A stretch of 64,000 bases of DNA, from contig JAUKUA010000001.1 in the NCBI GenBank assembly GCA_030549175.1, forward strand, positions 5,084,001 to 5,148,000. Reading direction: 5' to 3'. Below the pieces are notes generated by a model, which was given only the letters and a program-made list of their open reading frames with translations, did no database searches and was not told the origin of the DNA. How positions within the stretch are numbered: position 1 is the first letter of the stretch; every line of letters starts with the position of its first letter. Below are positions 1-11,610 of the stretch, in pieces. Position numbers and translations under genes: made by a program. This DNA is from Lasiosphaeris hirsuta. Its lineage: Eukaryota; Ascomycota; Sordariomycetes; Sordariales; Lasiosphaeriaceae.

Positions 1-3000
1 GGGCATCCGAGAAGACCTACTACAACAGTGAATCCTCGGGTGCCACCACGCCAGAGGATAGAAGTCCAGGGTGCGTTGTGATGGATGTCCTGTGTTCCCC
101 GCGCCCTTGGCGACAGAGACTGCTGCCGCGAGCAATGAGTGCCGAGCCTCGTGCTAACCATTCTTCTTCTGCCAGACCGGCACCTTCTCTTCTCCCTCAA
201 CGATTTCCGAATGAGACCCGCAGCGTCTCCGACCCCGTCGTGAACCCAAAGCCTCCCGGAGGCGTCTCCAAAGTACAACCCTCAGTGATGGCTGGCTCCT
301 CGAGTGTGCGGGCAGAGCTCGCAAAGGGTGCGCCAAGGAACTCGTCGATGGACTCGACGGTCTCCGCCATATCCGCGAGGTCAGCTCCAAACAAGGCATC
401 TCAGGAGAACGCTGCCGGGCCGGCAGACATTGCGAACCTAATCAAGGCAGCCGGTAGCCCCGAGGCGGTCATTCAGTACTTGTTGAAGGAGAAGCAGTCG
501 CAGTCTCAACAAAACGCACAGTTATGGCGGCTAGTTGACAAGCAGCGAGCGATGATCCTCGGCCTCAACAAAGACCTCGAAAGGGCACTGAAGGACAAGG
601 AAAAGTACAGAAAGAAACTAAAGGAGCTCATGGTCGAACCCGACGTCCCACCCATCCCAGAGGCACCACCACCAAGGGCGCAAGGAGTAAATAGAAACGG
701 CGCTGCTGCGGCAGATTCACTATCAAAAGAGCGAGTGGTCGAAGTCCCGGTCCCAAGCTCGCCAGGAATGGATCCGGACACACTGAGACACTCACCAATT
801 CATGTCGCTATGGCTCCGTACCCAATTACTCCCCCAGCAGATCATCCAAGCTCCAATATTGTCCCATCTAGCGTCAGCGAGATACTGGATCCTTCCCACT
901 CAATGCCCAAACCGAGCGAACACGCATTTGACCAGTTCGATCATGACGCTCACGATGCTCAAGAACGCGAAGCCGAAGCTGCACGAAAGCGAGCGGAAGA
1001 CGCCGAAATTCTTCATGTTAACGTCGGGCTCCCGCCATCTCGCAGCTATCCTCGCGGCCCGCCAAAAATGCCACCTCCGCAGCTTCCTCTGGTGCTTCCC
1101 GAGAGGATATCTAGTCTTGATGAGGGTATTGCTCAATTCCCTCCACCACCCGCGCCCCCACCTCGGAAACCGCCGCCCGCGCCATTGCACCTAAAGAGCT
1201 TGCCACAGCAGAGCCCGACGGTCCCCCCAGAAGAGGATATGGAAACAGACACCGACTACGATGATATCCTCGAGGTCGATGAAATTGAGCACGATGACCG
1301 ACGGGGCCGCCGAAGAACGCGGTCAGAAGATGAACGGGAGCGGGAACTTTTGGCCCAAAAGGAGGCCGAAATTCGCAGTCTATCGAAAAAGAGCAAGAGC
1401 AGCAGCAAGGGCACACCCAGATCGGGTGTCCCCCCGACCCCCAAGGCAGAGATGCCAGCTAGCCCCAGGCTTATCCAAATCGGCAAGGTTATGCCTCAGC
1501 AACGGGAGACAGCTTCTCTCGCAGGTGTTCTAAGCGGGACGAACACCCAAACAGTAGAGCTCCGGGCGACCGGCATGCCGTTGCTGAGTCCCGGCCTACC
1601 ATCGAGTCCCCGGCCTATGGGGCTAAGATCTCCAGTCAACTCACCACCGCTTTCGCCGCTTGGTGTGTCGAGCTTCCCAGGTGCCCCTCTGTCTCCACGA
1701 CCGCCTCGAGCACCTATCCCGTTGCCTCCAAACACCCCCCTCCACACGCCCTCGCCGGTTGGAGAGCCTTTGCTACTGACAACACCAAAGCCTCTGAACA
1801 TTATAAAAAAAGGACCCGATAGCATCGAGTCGGCAAGCCCAACCAAGAGCAGCCACGAGAGCCCGGTAGAGAGAACCAGAATATTCAAGGGCTTTGTAAC
1901 AGAGGAGTATCCTGATCTTCTACTTCCGCCTAATGCTCTTCCTTCAATAATCATCAAGGTTGCATCCTCTCGTATGAAACCCTCGAGAGCTAGTCTGCTG
2001 TCTTTAACCCAACTCGAGGAAGACCCCGTCTTCACCTTGGCCATTTTCTCCCGAGCTGATGGTGGTGAGCTGTGGCGGGTCGAAAAGGATTCGCCATCGC
2101 TTGGTAAACTCGATTCAAGGCTGAAGCAGTGCCCCTCTTTCACCGCAAAGACCCCTGATAGGTCGCTCTTTAGCGGACATGCTCCAGCAAAGCTTGACGC
2201 CCGCCGAGTTGCTCTCAACCAGTATCTGGACGAACTCCTGAATACACCCCTTGACACCGCTACAGCCCTCGAACTGTGCAAGTATTTGTCGACCAACACA
2301 TTACCCCCCAATGCCGATGAGACGGGATCCTCGACGGCCGACCCAAGCCCGGAGGTGACCCAGAAAACCGGACCTGACGGTCGGCCCTTCCGCAACGGCT
2401 ACCTGACGAAGCGCGGCAAGAATTTCGGTGGTTGGAAGGCCAGGTTCTTTGTTCTGGACGGGCCACACTTGAAGTACTATGAAACTCCTGGTGGTGCGCA
2501 TTTGGGAACCATCAAGTTGCCAAAAGCGCAGATTGGGAAGCAATCGCAGCACAACAACGACGGCTCTCCGGCACGGGGCTCTGGCGTAGATGACGTTGAC
2601 AACCAATACCGCCACGCATTTTTGATATTGGAACCAAAGAAGAAGGATCCGACCAGTGTTACAAAACACGTGTTGTGTGCCGAAAGCGACAAAGAACGGG
2701 ATCAATGGGTTGACGCTCTGCTCCGCTGGATTGACTACAAGGATCCAGAAGAGGAGGATCCCAAGAAGGACCCTGTCCATGATCGGCAAGGCTCGGCTGG
2801 CTCTGATCGGGCCAACGGTGGCAATGCGAAGAAGAAGGCGCAGGGCCAAGCCAGACAGCCAAAGCAAGGCATTACTGATGAAAACCTAATTGGCGTCAGC
2901 TACGAGGCAACTAGGCAGGGCGACATTCCCCAGGGTGCGCCGCCATCAGCTCAAGGGCAAGGGTTTACAATGTCGTCTCAATCCGCATTCGCTATCTCAG

Positions 3001-4394
3001 CTCCTCGCGACCCCCAAATCATCTCTAACTCTGAAGCCTGGGGTAGTAAGCTTGGCATGGGTCTCGCGCCACCGAACCAGGAAGAGAAGAAAGCGAGGAA
3101 ACGCAGTTTTTTCGGATTTGGCCCCAAGACCAGGACCTCGAGTGACGGCCAAGACACGCTCTTTGGCAATGAAAACGGTGGCCCGGCGGGCGGGCAAGGG
3201 GGCAACCAATTCAACGGTCCCGTCCGGCAGGTGTTCGGTGCTTCTCTAGCAGAGGCGGTCAGATACAATTCCCCGATGGATGCCAGGATTCCGTTGCCCG
3301 CAGTTGTTTATCGTTGCATACAGTACCTTGACGCGAAGAACGCCATCTATGAGGAGGGTATCTTCCGCCTCAGCGGATCGAATCTCATTATCAAGCAGCT
3401 CAAGGAGCGCTTCAACAACGAGAGCGACATTAACCTGCTCACGGATGGGCAGTATCACGACATACACGCGATTGCGTCTCTGCTCAAGATGTACCTGCGC
3501 GAGCTTCCCAATACAATCTTGACGAGTGATCTGCGCCTGGAGTTCATTGGTGTCACGGAGCTGTCGAACCCCAAGGAAAAGATCGCTGCGCTCTCTGAGC
3601 TTTGCGAAAGGCTCCCACAGGCAAACGCGACGCTGCTGAAGTACCTGATATCATTCCTCGTCAGGATCATTAACCACTCAGATGTGAATAAGATGACGGT
3701 ACGCAACGTTGGGATCGTCTTCTCGCCTACCCTCAACATCCCGGCTCCCATTTTTGCCATGTTCCTTCAAAACTTCGAGGCCATCTTCGGCATTGACCCG
3801 ATCAATTATGAACCTCCAGTTTTGGAGGCTGATGGGCATGAGCGGCAAGCGTCTCTCGCATCGGAGAGGCCTTCATTTCAGGAACGACGCCCCTCGGACG
3901 CTCGACCTTCGACGTCGCACAGCGATTCGCCACACAGACAACGCCTTATGGAAGCTGTCCTGGAAGGACAGGCAAGCCGAACGACGCCGACACCGCCACC
4001 CACGATGAGCATGCAGCAGATGGCGACGATGAACGCTGCAACAATGCATTCGAGGAGCACTCCGACCCCTCCACCCCAACGGCAGGTGAATTACGATGCC
4101 CAATTCCTGGCGCAGCAGAGTGTGCAAAGCGATAGCCGTCTCTCGATGAGGCCGGCATATGAAAGCGGCTTTGTTCTCCCGCAAGGCTACGATCCCACGC
4201 AGCTTCAGCAGCTGCAGACGCCAACTGGATTCAAAGCCAACCCAGGATACGACCGCCCACTGTACGAGAATGGGCTTGCTCCGGCTCCGTATGAACAGCC
4301 GTACATCAAGAGCCGGCGAGAGAGTGCCATGTTCATGGGGAATCTCACCCACCAGGGCTCAAAGAGTCGATTACGAGATGATACCCAGCTCTAG
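1..4394 (+). CDS. bem3: Bem3-type Rho GTPase-activating protein (PX-PH-RhoGAP), 5' end missing
   Basis: A Rho/Cdc42 GTPase-activating protein, expected to work at sites of polarised growth. The gene enters from the left edge. Bases 3-70 read as an open exon fragment, followed by a likely intron 71-175 (GTGCGT donor, TGCTAAC branch, CTTCTGCCAG acceptor) and one long exon 176-4394. The first long-frame ATG, at 78, lies inside that intron and is probably not the start. Visible in order: Ser/Pro-rich N-terminus with a short coiled coil (about 480-640), PX domain (about 1880-2310), PH domain (about 2392-2745, GYLTKRGKNFGGW), and RhoGAP domain (about 3230-3800). The RhoGAP part has the arginine-finger motif GIFRLSG, with Arg at 3366-3368. 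The C-terminus is Q/P-rich. PX-PH-RhoGAP order is that of yeast Bem3, a Cdc42 GAP. The family call is firm; exact orthology is inferred. Confidence 0.9.
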   Translation, partial: ASEKTYYNSESSGATTPEDRSPGCVVMDVLCSPRPWRQRLLPRAMSAEPRANHSSSARPAPSLLPQRFPNETRSVSDPVVNPKPPGGVSKVQPSVMAGSSSVRAELAKGAPRNSSMDSTVSAISARSAPNKASQENAAGPADIANLIKAAGSPEAVIQYLLKEKQSQSQQNAQLWRLVDKQRAMILGLNKDLERALKDKEKYRKKLKELMVEPDVPPIPEAPPPRAQGVNRNGAAAADSLSKERVVEVPVPSSPGMDPDTLRHSPIHVAMAPYPITPPADHPSSNIVPSSVSEILDPSHSMPKPSEHAFDQFDHDAHDAQEREAEAARKRAEDAEILHVNVGLPPSRSYPRGPPKMPPPQLPLVLPERISSLDEGIAQFPPPPAPPPRKPPPAPLHLKSLPQQSPTVPPEEDMETDTDYDDILEVDEIEHDDRRGRRRTRSEDERERELLAQKEAEIRSLSKKSKSSSKGTPRSGVPPTPKAEMPASPRLIQIGKVMPQQRETASLAGVLSGTNTQTVELRATGMPLLSPGLPSSPRPMGLRSPVNSPPLSPLGVSSFPGAPLSPRPPRAPIPLPPNTPLHTPSPVGEPLLLTTPKPLNIIKKGPDSIESASPTKSSHESPVERTRIFKGFVTEEYPDLLLPPNALPSIIIKVASSRMKPSRASLLSLTQLEEDPVFTLAIFSRADGGELWRVEKDSPSLGKLDSRLKQCPSFTAKTPDRSLFSGHAPAKLDARRVALNQYLDELLNTPLDTATALELCKYLSTNTLPPNADETGSSTADPSPEVTQKTGPDGRPFRNGYLTKRGKNFGGWKARFFVLDGPHLKYYETPGGAHLGTIKLPKAQIGKQSQHNNDGSPARGSGVDDVDNQYRHAFLILEPKKKDPTSVTKHVLCAESDKERDQWVDALLRWIDYKDPEEEDPKKDPVHDRQGSAGSDRANGGNAKKKAQGQARQPKQGITDENLIGVSYEATRQGDIPQGAPPSAQGQGFTMSSQSAFAISAPRDPQIISNSEAWGSKLGMGLAPPNQEEKKARKRSFFGFGPKTRTSSDGQDTLFGNENGGPAGGQGGNQFNGPVRQVFGASLAEAVRYNSPMDARIPLPAVVYRCIQYLDAKNAIYEEGIFRLSGSNLIIKQLKERFNNESDINLLTDGQYHDIHAIASLLKMYLRELPNTILTSDLRLEFIGVTELSNPKEKIAALSELCERLPQANATLLKYLISFLVRIINHSDVNKMTVRNVGIVFSPTLNIPAPIFAMFLQNFEAIFGIDPINYEPPVLEADGHERQASLASERPSFQERRPSDARPSTSHSDSPHRQRLMEAVLEGQASRTTPTPPPTMSMQQMATMNAATMHSRSTPTPPPQRQVNYDAQFLAQQSVQSDSRLSMRPAYESGFVLPQGYDPTQLQQLQTPTGFKANPGYDRPLYENGLAPAPYEQPYIKSRRESAMFMGNLTHQGSKSRLRDDTQL

Positions 4395-5469
4395 GGATGT
4401 CTTGATGGTCAAAGTGCCGCATATCTTTTTTCTTCTTCATATTTCCTTTGATTCGCTGGCAGTGTTTATACATGAGCCGCATCTGTTGTCATTTGGTGTT
4501 TGCCAGCAAAGATACCATTCCATCGTTGAATTCTTCGTCTTTATTTATCTACAGTGTGAATTTGTTTTTTCCTTGGAGCGAGGTCGGCTAGGGAATTCAA
4601 TGACATGTATACGACTCTATTGGCCCGCGGCTGGTAACGGGCAATGTTTGACAGCAGATGAACCGGCATTTCCCAACGTGGGGGACACAGCTATATGGCA
4701 GTATGATGCACGAAGGGGGCTACAGCATCATGGATCTGATGGTTTCAAGGCCTCTTTTGTGGTAATAGTAAAAAAACAGACTTTGCGATATGCAGCGGGG
4801 GAGATACCAAGGACGCAAGAGACGGGTACTTCCCGAAGCCTCCCGAGGGTCAATCTGTAACATTAGCAAGGGCCCGTGATGTGATTCGGCGCTGAGGAGT
4901 GTGTGGATTGTATATTTAGGCTCGAGATGCGGTCTCCCTCTGGGCTTTCTACGCCAACACCAGCCAGGCGTTTGGGAAGGTCGTTCGTTATTATATATCG
5001 AGTGTGGTTGTTTTGCTTGTCGCTGCATGATCTTGAGCTGAACTGCGTGCGAATGCCAAAAAGCGACGGTGTCGAGGTAGTGATTGCTATCAATTACGTC
5101 AGATCAAACACCGGACTAATCTCAAAGCTAAGAAGTCGGACTTTTGGGTTTGCCGAGCAACGATGGGCACGTGATATCTGGCTCAAGGTGTGGCTAATTT
5201 TAGGCTAAACGGACAAGAAATGGGGAGAGAGTCGAGGGGCCTGAGAGGCTATTCTGTAGACCCAGCCCCCAGACCCCCCGCCATCCGGAGATTTTATCTG
5301 GCTCGGGAAGCTCGGGGCTCGACGACCGACTTTCTTCCCCACGACACCTGACGGGGACATCGGCAAGTCGGGCGCACAAAGGCCGTCGGCCATCACCATC
5401 GCCGTAGTTCAGCACCTTCAACAACGAGATAGACGGTCGCAAAAAGCGCAAAACGCGCCGCCAGTGGCC
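4395..5469. other. Intergenic: 3' UTR of the RhoGAP gene and promoter/leader of the Zn2Cys6 gene
   Basis: This spacer joins two tandem plus-strand genes. The first part is T-rich and looks like a 3' UTR. The last 250 bases before 5470 are C-rich, as expected for a fungal leader. Short open frames here lack codon bias or recognisable motifs. I see no RNA gene. Confidence 0.6.
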
Positions 5470-8400
5470 ATGGATCCCGATTCAGCGTCGCTCGACCCCC
5501 GGCTTCGCGAACCCGCCAAAGCTGCAGCGAGGCCGGGGGCGCCAGCAACCGCCACGCACTCGCAACATTCGCAGCATCCGCAGCATTCGCAGCATCCCCA
5601 CGCTCAACAGTCCGCCGCGCAATCCAAAGCGTCGCACCCATCGCAGCATTTGCAGCAGGTGCACTTGCAATCCCAGCAGCAGCAACACCAACAACAACAA
5701 CAACAACAACAAAAGCAGCAGCAGCAGCAGCAGCCAGCACAAGCACAGACACAGACTCAGGTACAGAGTCATACACATGGTCACAACACACACCCTCACA
5801 GCACTCTCGCACACGCGCATACGCACTCGCACTCGCAAGCCCTCAACACGCACAGCACACAGCCGCACTCGTCCAACGGCCAGGATCACAGGCACTCGTC
5901 GCACGCCCACGCCTACCAACGCGCGCAGTCGCCGTCAACGCCCTACTCCTCACACCACGCCTCATCCTCATCCTACACCCCGCAACCCCAAAACCCAGGG
6001 CCCACCGCCCTAACGCCCATCGCCACCGCCGGCAACAGCAGCAGCAACAGCGGCCCGAGCCATTACCAGCGCCATGGATCCGGATCCAGCGGGCCCGTCA
6101 CGCCCGTCGCCGACGGCAGCATCCCGGGCGACCCCAACGGCGACCCCAAGAAGCAGCGCGCCTGCGAAAGCTGCCGTGGCCTCAAGGTGCGCTGTGAGGC
6201 CGACATGGCCAACTTTGATGGGCCCTGCAAGCGGTGTGCAAAGGCTGGCCGTGCATGCGTCGTGACCCAGCCCACCCGCAAGCGCCAGAAGAAGACGGAC
6301 AACCGCGTCGCCGAGCTCGAGAAGAAGATCGATGCCCTGACCGCCAGTCTGCATGCCACCCGTGCCGGCGGCGCTACACCACCCTCTACCAGCAGCGGCC
6401 CCGGCCCTGCTGCGGCAGGGCTCGGGCTCGGGCTCAACGGGAGTATGTCCATTTCGGCCGGTGCGAGGGCCGCCACGGCTGCCAGCAGCGCACTGAGGAG
6501 GAGCAGCGAAAGCGCAACAGCCAGCAATGCCTCGGGAAGCACAGGCGGCGCTGGCTTTGGGCCCGCATCACTGGCAGTCAGGGACTGGTCAAATCAGACC
6601 AGAGAGCGACCCATATTGTCATCGCAGACGCCCGCGACGGCATCGCAGAATGTGTCTTCATACGGAACCATGGAGCTGGATACTAGGGGGTATCCTTCGC
6701 CAATGGCCACAGCGGGCCAGAAGCGGAAGCACGCTGAGACCAGAGAGGGTTCGGACGATACTCGCCGGGGTCCATCTGTCACGCCGCAGCCCCGGCCAGA
6801 CCCTGTAGCAGAGGAGCCAGACTTGGTAGAGAGAGGTATAATCACCATGACCCAGGCGAACGAGCTCTTTGCCCGCTACACCGACCAGATGTGCCCCCAC
6901 CTGCCCGGTGTCGTCTTCCCCGAGGGCGCCACCGCCGCGGAGCTTCGGGCGACCAAACCCATCCTGTTCCACGCAGTTATGGCCGCCGCTTCCTCCGAGA
7001 TACCCACGATCCAAAAGACTCTAACCAAGGAACTGATGCACGTCTTTGCCAACAAGGTCATTGTCGTCGGCCGAAAAAGCCTCGAGCTTGTCCAGGCCAT
7101 CCAGGTGGCTGTTATTTGGTACTGGCCGCCCGAGCACTTTGAGGAGCTCAAGTTCTATCAGCTTGTGCATGTTGCCGCCGTCATGGCCATCGACATTGGG
7201 CTTGGGAGGAAGAAACAGGCCAAGGGCGGTTTTCGAAAGCACATTCCTCCCACCTGGGGCGACCACCCGCTGCGAAAGAATGCACCGCCAGATCCTACCA
7301 CCATCGAGGCAAGGCGGGCCTGGCTGACATGCTACTTTCTGGCAACGAACACTTCCATGGCTCTGCATCGTCCCAACTTGCTTCGGTGGACCCCCTTCAT
7401 GGCCGAGTGTGTTGACGTGCTTGAGACCTCGCCTGAGGCGGCGTCGACAGACAAGTATTTTTGCCACTTGGTGTGGACACACAAGCTGGCTGAGGAGGTT
7501 GGCGTTTTGCTCTCTATGGATGACCCTATGTCTACGCCCAACATTTCAGATTCAAGGACGCAGTACGCACTCAAGGGGTTCGAGAGGGAGTTGGAGAGGT
7601 ATAGCAGCGCGCTCCCCAAGGAGATGCACCAAGGTATGTCTCTCCGTCTTGAAGGCATATTCTAAGGGCCAGATCTGATCAGTCCAATTCCAGCATCCCT
7701 GAAGCTCAGCTTCCATGTGCTGAATCTGTATATGCACGAGATCGCTACACAGAGTGACTTCGTCGAGGACCTCAAGCAACCTCTAAGCAACGACCCCTTC
7801 CGAGAGGCCTTCACATCTGACGCTCCGCTAACGCCAGCGCATATCAATGCAATATCGGCTTGCCTTGTTGCTATCGACGGTATTTTTGAGGTGTTTTTAT
7901 CGCTAGATGTTGCCGACATCCGCTGTTTGCCCGTCTTTAACTTTGTCCGTGTCGCATACGCCGTTGTCGTCTTGATCAAGATGTACTTCGCTGCGTCGTC
8001 ATCCAAGAGCGAGCTTGGTAAGGTCATCAACAAGGACAACATGAAGGTGGAACAGCACCTCGAGAATCTCCTCGAAAAGTTCCGCGCCACTGCCGGCGAT
8101 GACAGGAGCCGCCCCGCCTCCAAGTTCCTCGTCGTCCTCGTCATGTTGCGCTCGTGGTTCCAGAAGCAAAAGCAGAACCCGAACGGTGGGCCCGGTACCG
8201 TTACCAAGGGGCCGTTCCTCGGGGCTACCTCCGGCGCCTCTGGCGCCCCAGACACGATCCCCACGCCTTACCAGACACGTCAGAACACAGGCGACAAGAA
8301 CAGCAACAATACATCGGTTCCTCCTCCGCCGCATCAGGCCGAGTACTCGGCCACGGCCAACACGCCTCTCCAGCTATTATCCGAAGTTGCGACAAATGAC

Positions 8401-8910
8401 TCGGCTGCCACCAGCAACGCTCCAGGCGCAACCCCAAGACCCTCCGGCGGGGCTGGGAATCCCGACCTTCTCTCTTCAGGTAGCAGTGGACCTTGGTACA
8501 ACAATAACCGGCCCCAGCCCGGCCCGCCGTTCATGTACGACGCGGCCGGCCCGCCCGTGAGCGGAGGGACCACGACGACAGATGGCAGTGCCGTCACGGC
8601 AACCGGCATCGCACCCGCACCCCCAACCATCTCACTCGCCAACGGCCCCATGCCGTGGCTCAACAATGCTTTCTCTTCCGACTTTGACTACGCTAGCCTC
8701 GGAGACGACTTTGCGCAGGCTATGGACTGGACTCTCGAGGAACTGGCCGAGGGAGGCGGCGGGATGAGCATGGAGAATGGCATGCGCTACATCATGCAGG
8801 AGCCGCCCTGGTTCCATCAGATGCAGCAGATGGGACTGAACATAGGGTCTGGGCCGGGGGGGATGCCGGTTGTCAATGGTATGAGTGGGGAGGCTATGTA
8901 TCCTTTTTGA
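5470..8910 (+). CDS. Zn2Cys6 binuclear-cluster transcription factor with Q/H-rich N-terminus
   Basis: A fungal zinc-cluster DNA-binding regulator. Two exons, 5470-7633 and 7694-8910, are joined across a 60-nt intron (GTATGT to CAATTCCAG); the join reads MHQ-A-SLKLSFHVLNLY without a frame break. The start is the ATG at 5470; two codons upstream there is only a GTG. The first 190 residues are Q/H/S-rich, with a CAG/CAA polyglutamine run near 5673-5734. The zinc cluster (about residues 231-260) has spacing CX2CX6CX10CX2CX6C. A basic linker and a short leucine-rich heptad segment (RVAELEKKIDALTASL), typical for dimerisation, follow. Residues about 460-860 match the general fungal transcription-factor middle region, and the C-terminus is rich in P, G and acidic residues. 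The zinc cluster resembles Leu3-like proteins in having a longer third spacer, but I cannot assign a target pathway. Confidence 0.88.
5673..5734 (+). repeat. CAG/CAA polyglutamine tract
   Basis: Interrupted CAG/CAA triplets, in frame, encode most of a polyglutamine stretch inside the Zn2Cys6 regulator. The tract is followed by H/S/T-rich sequence full of CAC and CAG codons. Such tracts vary in length between strains. Confidence 0.85.
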
Positions 8911-10746
8911 TGTGCTGGTGAGCGAGGAGGCGGGTTGTTCTGCTGTGTATATGGGTTGGTAACTGGGCCTGGTGTTGTGCGGTATTGATTGGCATGCATG
9001 AGCTATTCTTTGGACGAGATGGAAAATTGGTATTGGCGTTGAGTCGTTTCGGGCTACGGAGTGTGGGCAGACACATGTATTCTTGGCTGATATTTATTCT
9101 GCCGTTGTACCATAGACTACTACTAGCCCGGCTACTTTCTAGGAGAAACAGCTTTATGTGAGGTTAAAACATAAGACTTGAAACGTTCACGGTAAATACG
9201 CCTTAGTTACATCTAAATATCACCAATTGTCTTGCTTCTAACTCAGTCAGGGTGTAGATATGCCCTCATCTATGTTGCTAGACTAGGTAAACACTCTATT
9301 AAGCATACCCCCCTCCCCGTCCCTCTAGGATAAAACGATAAATGACATACCCAGTACAACCCTATCCCCTTTGGACTTTCTTTGTTTTACCGCTGAATGC
9401 TCCGATTCCCTTGTCCGCCATCTACCCCTCACCCTTCACTTCGACCTGGAGGATTCGAAAAGTCAAGTTGTTGAAGCCGGCCTTGTCCTCATCCCCTTTA
9501 TCACCCAATGCCCAAGTACTAAAGGCACCCACAGCGCCCCTTCGGCGTCCCTCAAAAAAAGCCACAACCCCCCCAAAACGATCTTCAATCTCTACGTTAC
9601 CGCCCTGCTCTTCCCCCTACCTCTTGACTTCATCTTCCCGATCCCGTTCCCCGTTTCTCGTTTCCCGTCCCCTGTTCCCTGTCTCCTGTCACCCCGCCCA
9701 GCCAGTGACGGCTGCACTCGACGAGTCATATACGAGAAACCCGATTCGGAGTATCCCCGTCAGTTCTCCAACCCCCTGAACATCATGCTCATCCTTCTCG
9801 GACCTCTGAGCGAAAAGAATCAATCCGAACTTCAAGCGGGCCCTACCTCTCCGAGTTAAAGCTGACATCTCTGTCTAGTCCTTGCGGTGAAAACTGCCAC
9901 CTGTTCTGACAGTGATTGTGTGGGTCTGATACCCCACGACACAGCTTCGTGCGTCCCTTGAGCATATGAGGTATTCGTCGGCACACACGACCAAATCAAG
10001 GTTCCTCAACATCGGCTGATACTTCTTCTTTGTCATGACGAAATCATCATCCTAGCGGGATGACCCCATGTCCCCGAAGCCAAACCGTATTCTCGGGCCA
10101 GCAAAGAGATCTGTGGCTATTCGCCGTGTTTCTGCCTTCTAGTACAGAAGCACATCAAGAACAGCATTTTTTGCGGTAGATTCCATATCATTTTACTAGA
10201 GAACATCCTATGTGAGTAAGTACCTGTTAAACCACCAGGCCCGTGACATACACTCCATCCCAATCTGAGTGCAACCATCAAGGCTAGTAATCATACAACA
10301 GTCTGCTACAGCAGTCTGTGTGTGCCTGCCTGCCAAGTCCGTAACAAAACAATTCATACTCCGGCTGCAAATGGTCCGCCGCCCATTGCTGATTCTGGTT
10401 TTGCCAGAAAGATTCCGCATGCTTGCTGCCATGTGCCCGACTGGCATATCCCCAAACTCCGTCCGTTGCTTGCTTTTCCGTCGGTTCCAGGGTAATCACC
10501 CATTTTTGAAGGTTCCGTAGAGTTACAGCTTTGGAAACCGCCCAACCCCTAAAACAAGAACGAGGTATAACCTCGACTGATCAAAACGCCACCCAAAGCA
10601 CCAAACAAGCAAGACAAAGAATCCAGCCAGACTAATCGTCAAGACTGGAGGAGATTTGGTAGCGTGAACCGGGAAACAAGGTGATAGGAATGCATCCAGC
10701 CATTGCCTCGACTGCATCTCAAACCGAGTATGAGCAGTTGGGCATC
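8911..10746. other. Intergenic, convergent 3' ends
   Basis: This is the spacer between the Zn2Cys6 gene (plus) and the Ser-rich gene (minus). It contains C/T-rich stretches around 9300-9700 with open frames lacking domain signal. No tRNA, repeat or gene is supported. Confidence 0.5.
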
Positions 10747-11610
10747 TTAGTCCATGTAGAAGTCGCCCTTCAGGATGCGCTCCTGGAAATGATCGGGCTT
10801 CTGGGGTGCTCGGGCTCTAGGCTGCTGAGCTGGCGGGGCGGGCATGTCGGAGACCGACTTGGCACGATCGTGGTGCGGGCTGACGGTCGGTGGAGGCCCG
10901 GCACTGGGATTGCTACGGGGAGGAGAGGCGTTCAAGCCCGACGAAAATGAAAACGAGGCCCGTGGGCCTGCCGAGACGGTGCTTTCGGCACGAGATCTAA
11001 GCTGATCGGACCAGTTGAAGCCTTGGTCTGATCGAGCAGGGGAGCACAAGTCAGAGCCTGGTCTGGGTTGGTTTGTAGTGCTTGCCTGTATCTTGCTCCA
11101 CGTGTAGTTCCCAGCACCGGCCGAGCCAAGCGGCGGGGTTGGTGGACTACCGCGGACAATACTGCTTCGTCGCATCGGCGGGGATCGCCTACCGTTACTT
11201 CCAGGACTGGCACCTCCGCGCACGCTACGCATAGCTTGGGGACCCCCCAAGCTCATACGGCGAGCGAAGGGTGTAGTTGGTACAGTGCGAACAACGTCAT
11301 CCTCCTCCACGGCATTCTCATCAAGCGAATCCGAGTTGGTGGACAGGCTAGCACGCCGCAGGAACGAGGCGGATGCGGCAGTCGGCGAAGTGCCCGACAG
11401 TCCGAGGGTTGTGATGGAAAGTCTCCGACGCTGGTCATTCAAAGCGACCGTTGTCAGGGGACCCGAGAAGCCCATGGGCTGGGGCTGAGAGATGGAGTTG
11501 CTTCTGAATAGACTAGCCAAAGGCATTGAGGAAACGGATCCGCGTCGCTGAGAGCGTGCCATGTCGTTGGAAGAGGTGGAAGAAACGTTGTTGCTATTAT
11601 CCGAAGACAT
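10747..11610 (-). CDS. Ser/Pro/Arg-rich conserved hypothetical protein
   Basis: A single-exon gene of 287 codons. The start is the ATG at 11610-11608 (MSSDNSNNVSS); the frame stays open to 11766 but without another ATG, so the upstream part is taken as leader. The protein is low in hydrophobic residues and rich in Ser, Pro and Arg, with repeated RRxS-type sites (RRGSVSS, RRRLSITT, RRMSLGG, RRSSIVRG) that look like basophilic kinase targets. An ordered-looking patch, LSITTLGLSGTSPTAASASF, and a conserved-looking C-terminus, ERILKGDFYMD, suggest short functional motifs in a disordered chain. I do not recognise a characterised homologue. The long pyrimidine-rich region upstream on its strand suggests a long 5' leader. 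Confidence 0.75.
   Translation of the reverse strand: MSSDNSNNVSSTSSNDMARSQRRGSVSSMPLASLFRSNSISQPQPMGFSGPLTTVALNDQRRRLSITTLGLSGTSPTAASASFLRRASLSTNSDSLDENAVEEDDVVRTVPTTPFARRMSLGGPQAMRSVRGGASPGSNGRRSPPMRRSSIVRGSPPTPPLGSAGAGNYTWSKIQASTTNQPRPGSDLCSPARSDQGFNWSDQLRSRAESTVSAGPRASFSFSSGLNASPPRSNPSAGPPPTVSPHHDRAKSVSDMPAPPAQQPRARAPQKPDHFQERILKGDFYMD

Noticed and set aside
9342..9859. Two overlapping plus-strand frames rich in P, S and L
   Set aside because: They arise from C/T-rich sequence in a 3' flank; no motif and no conserved-looking segment.
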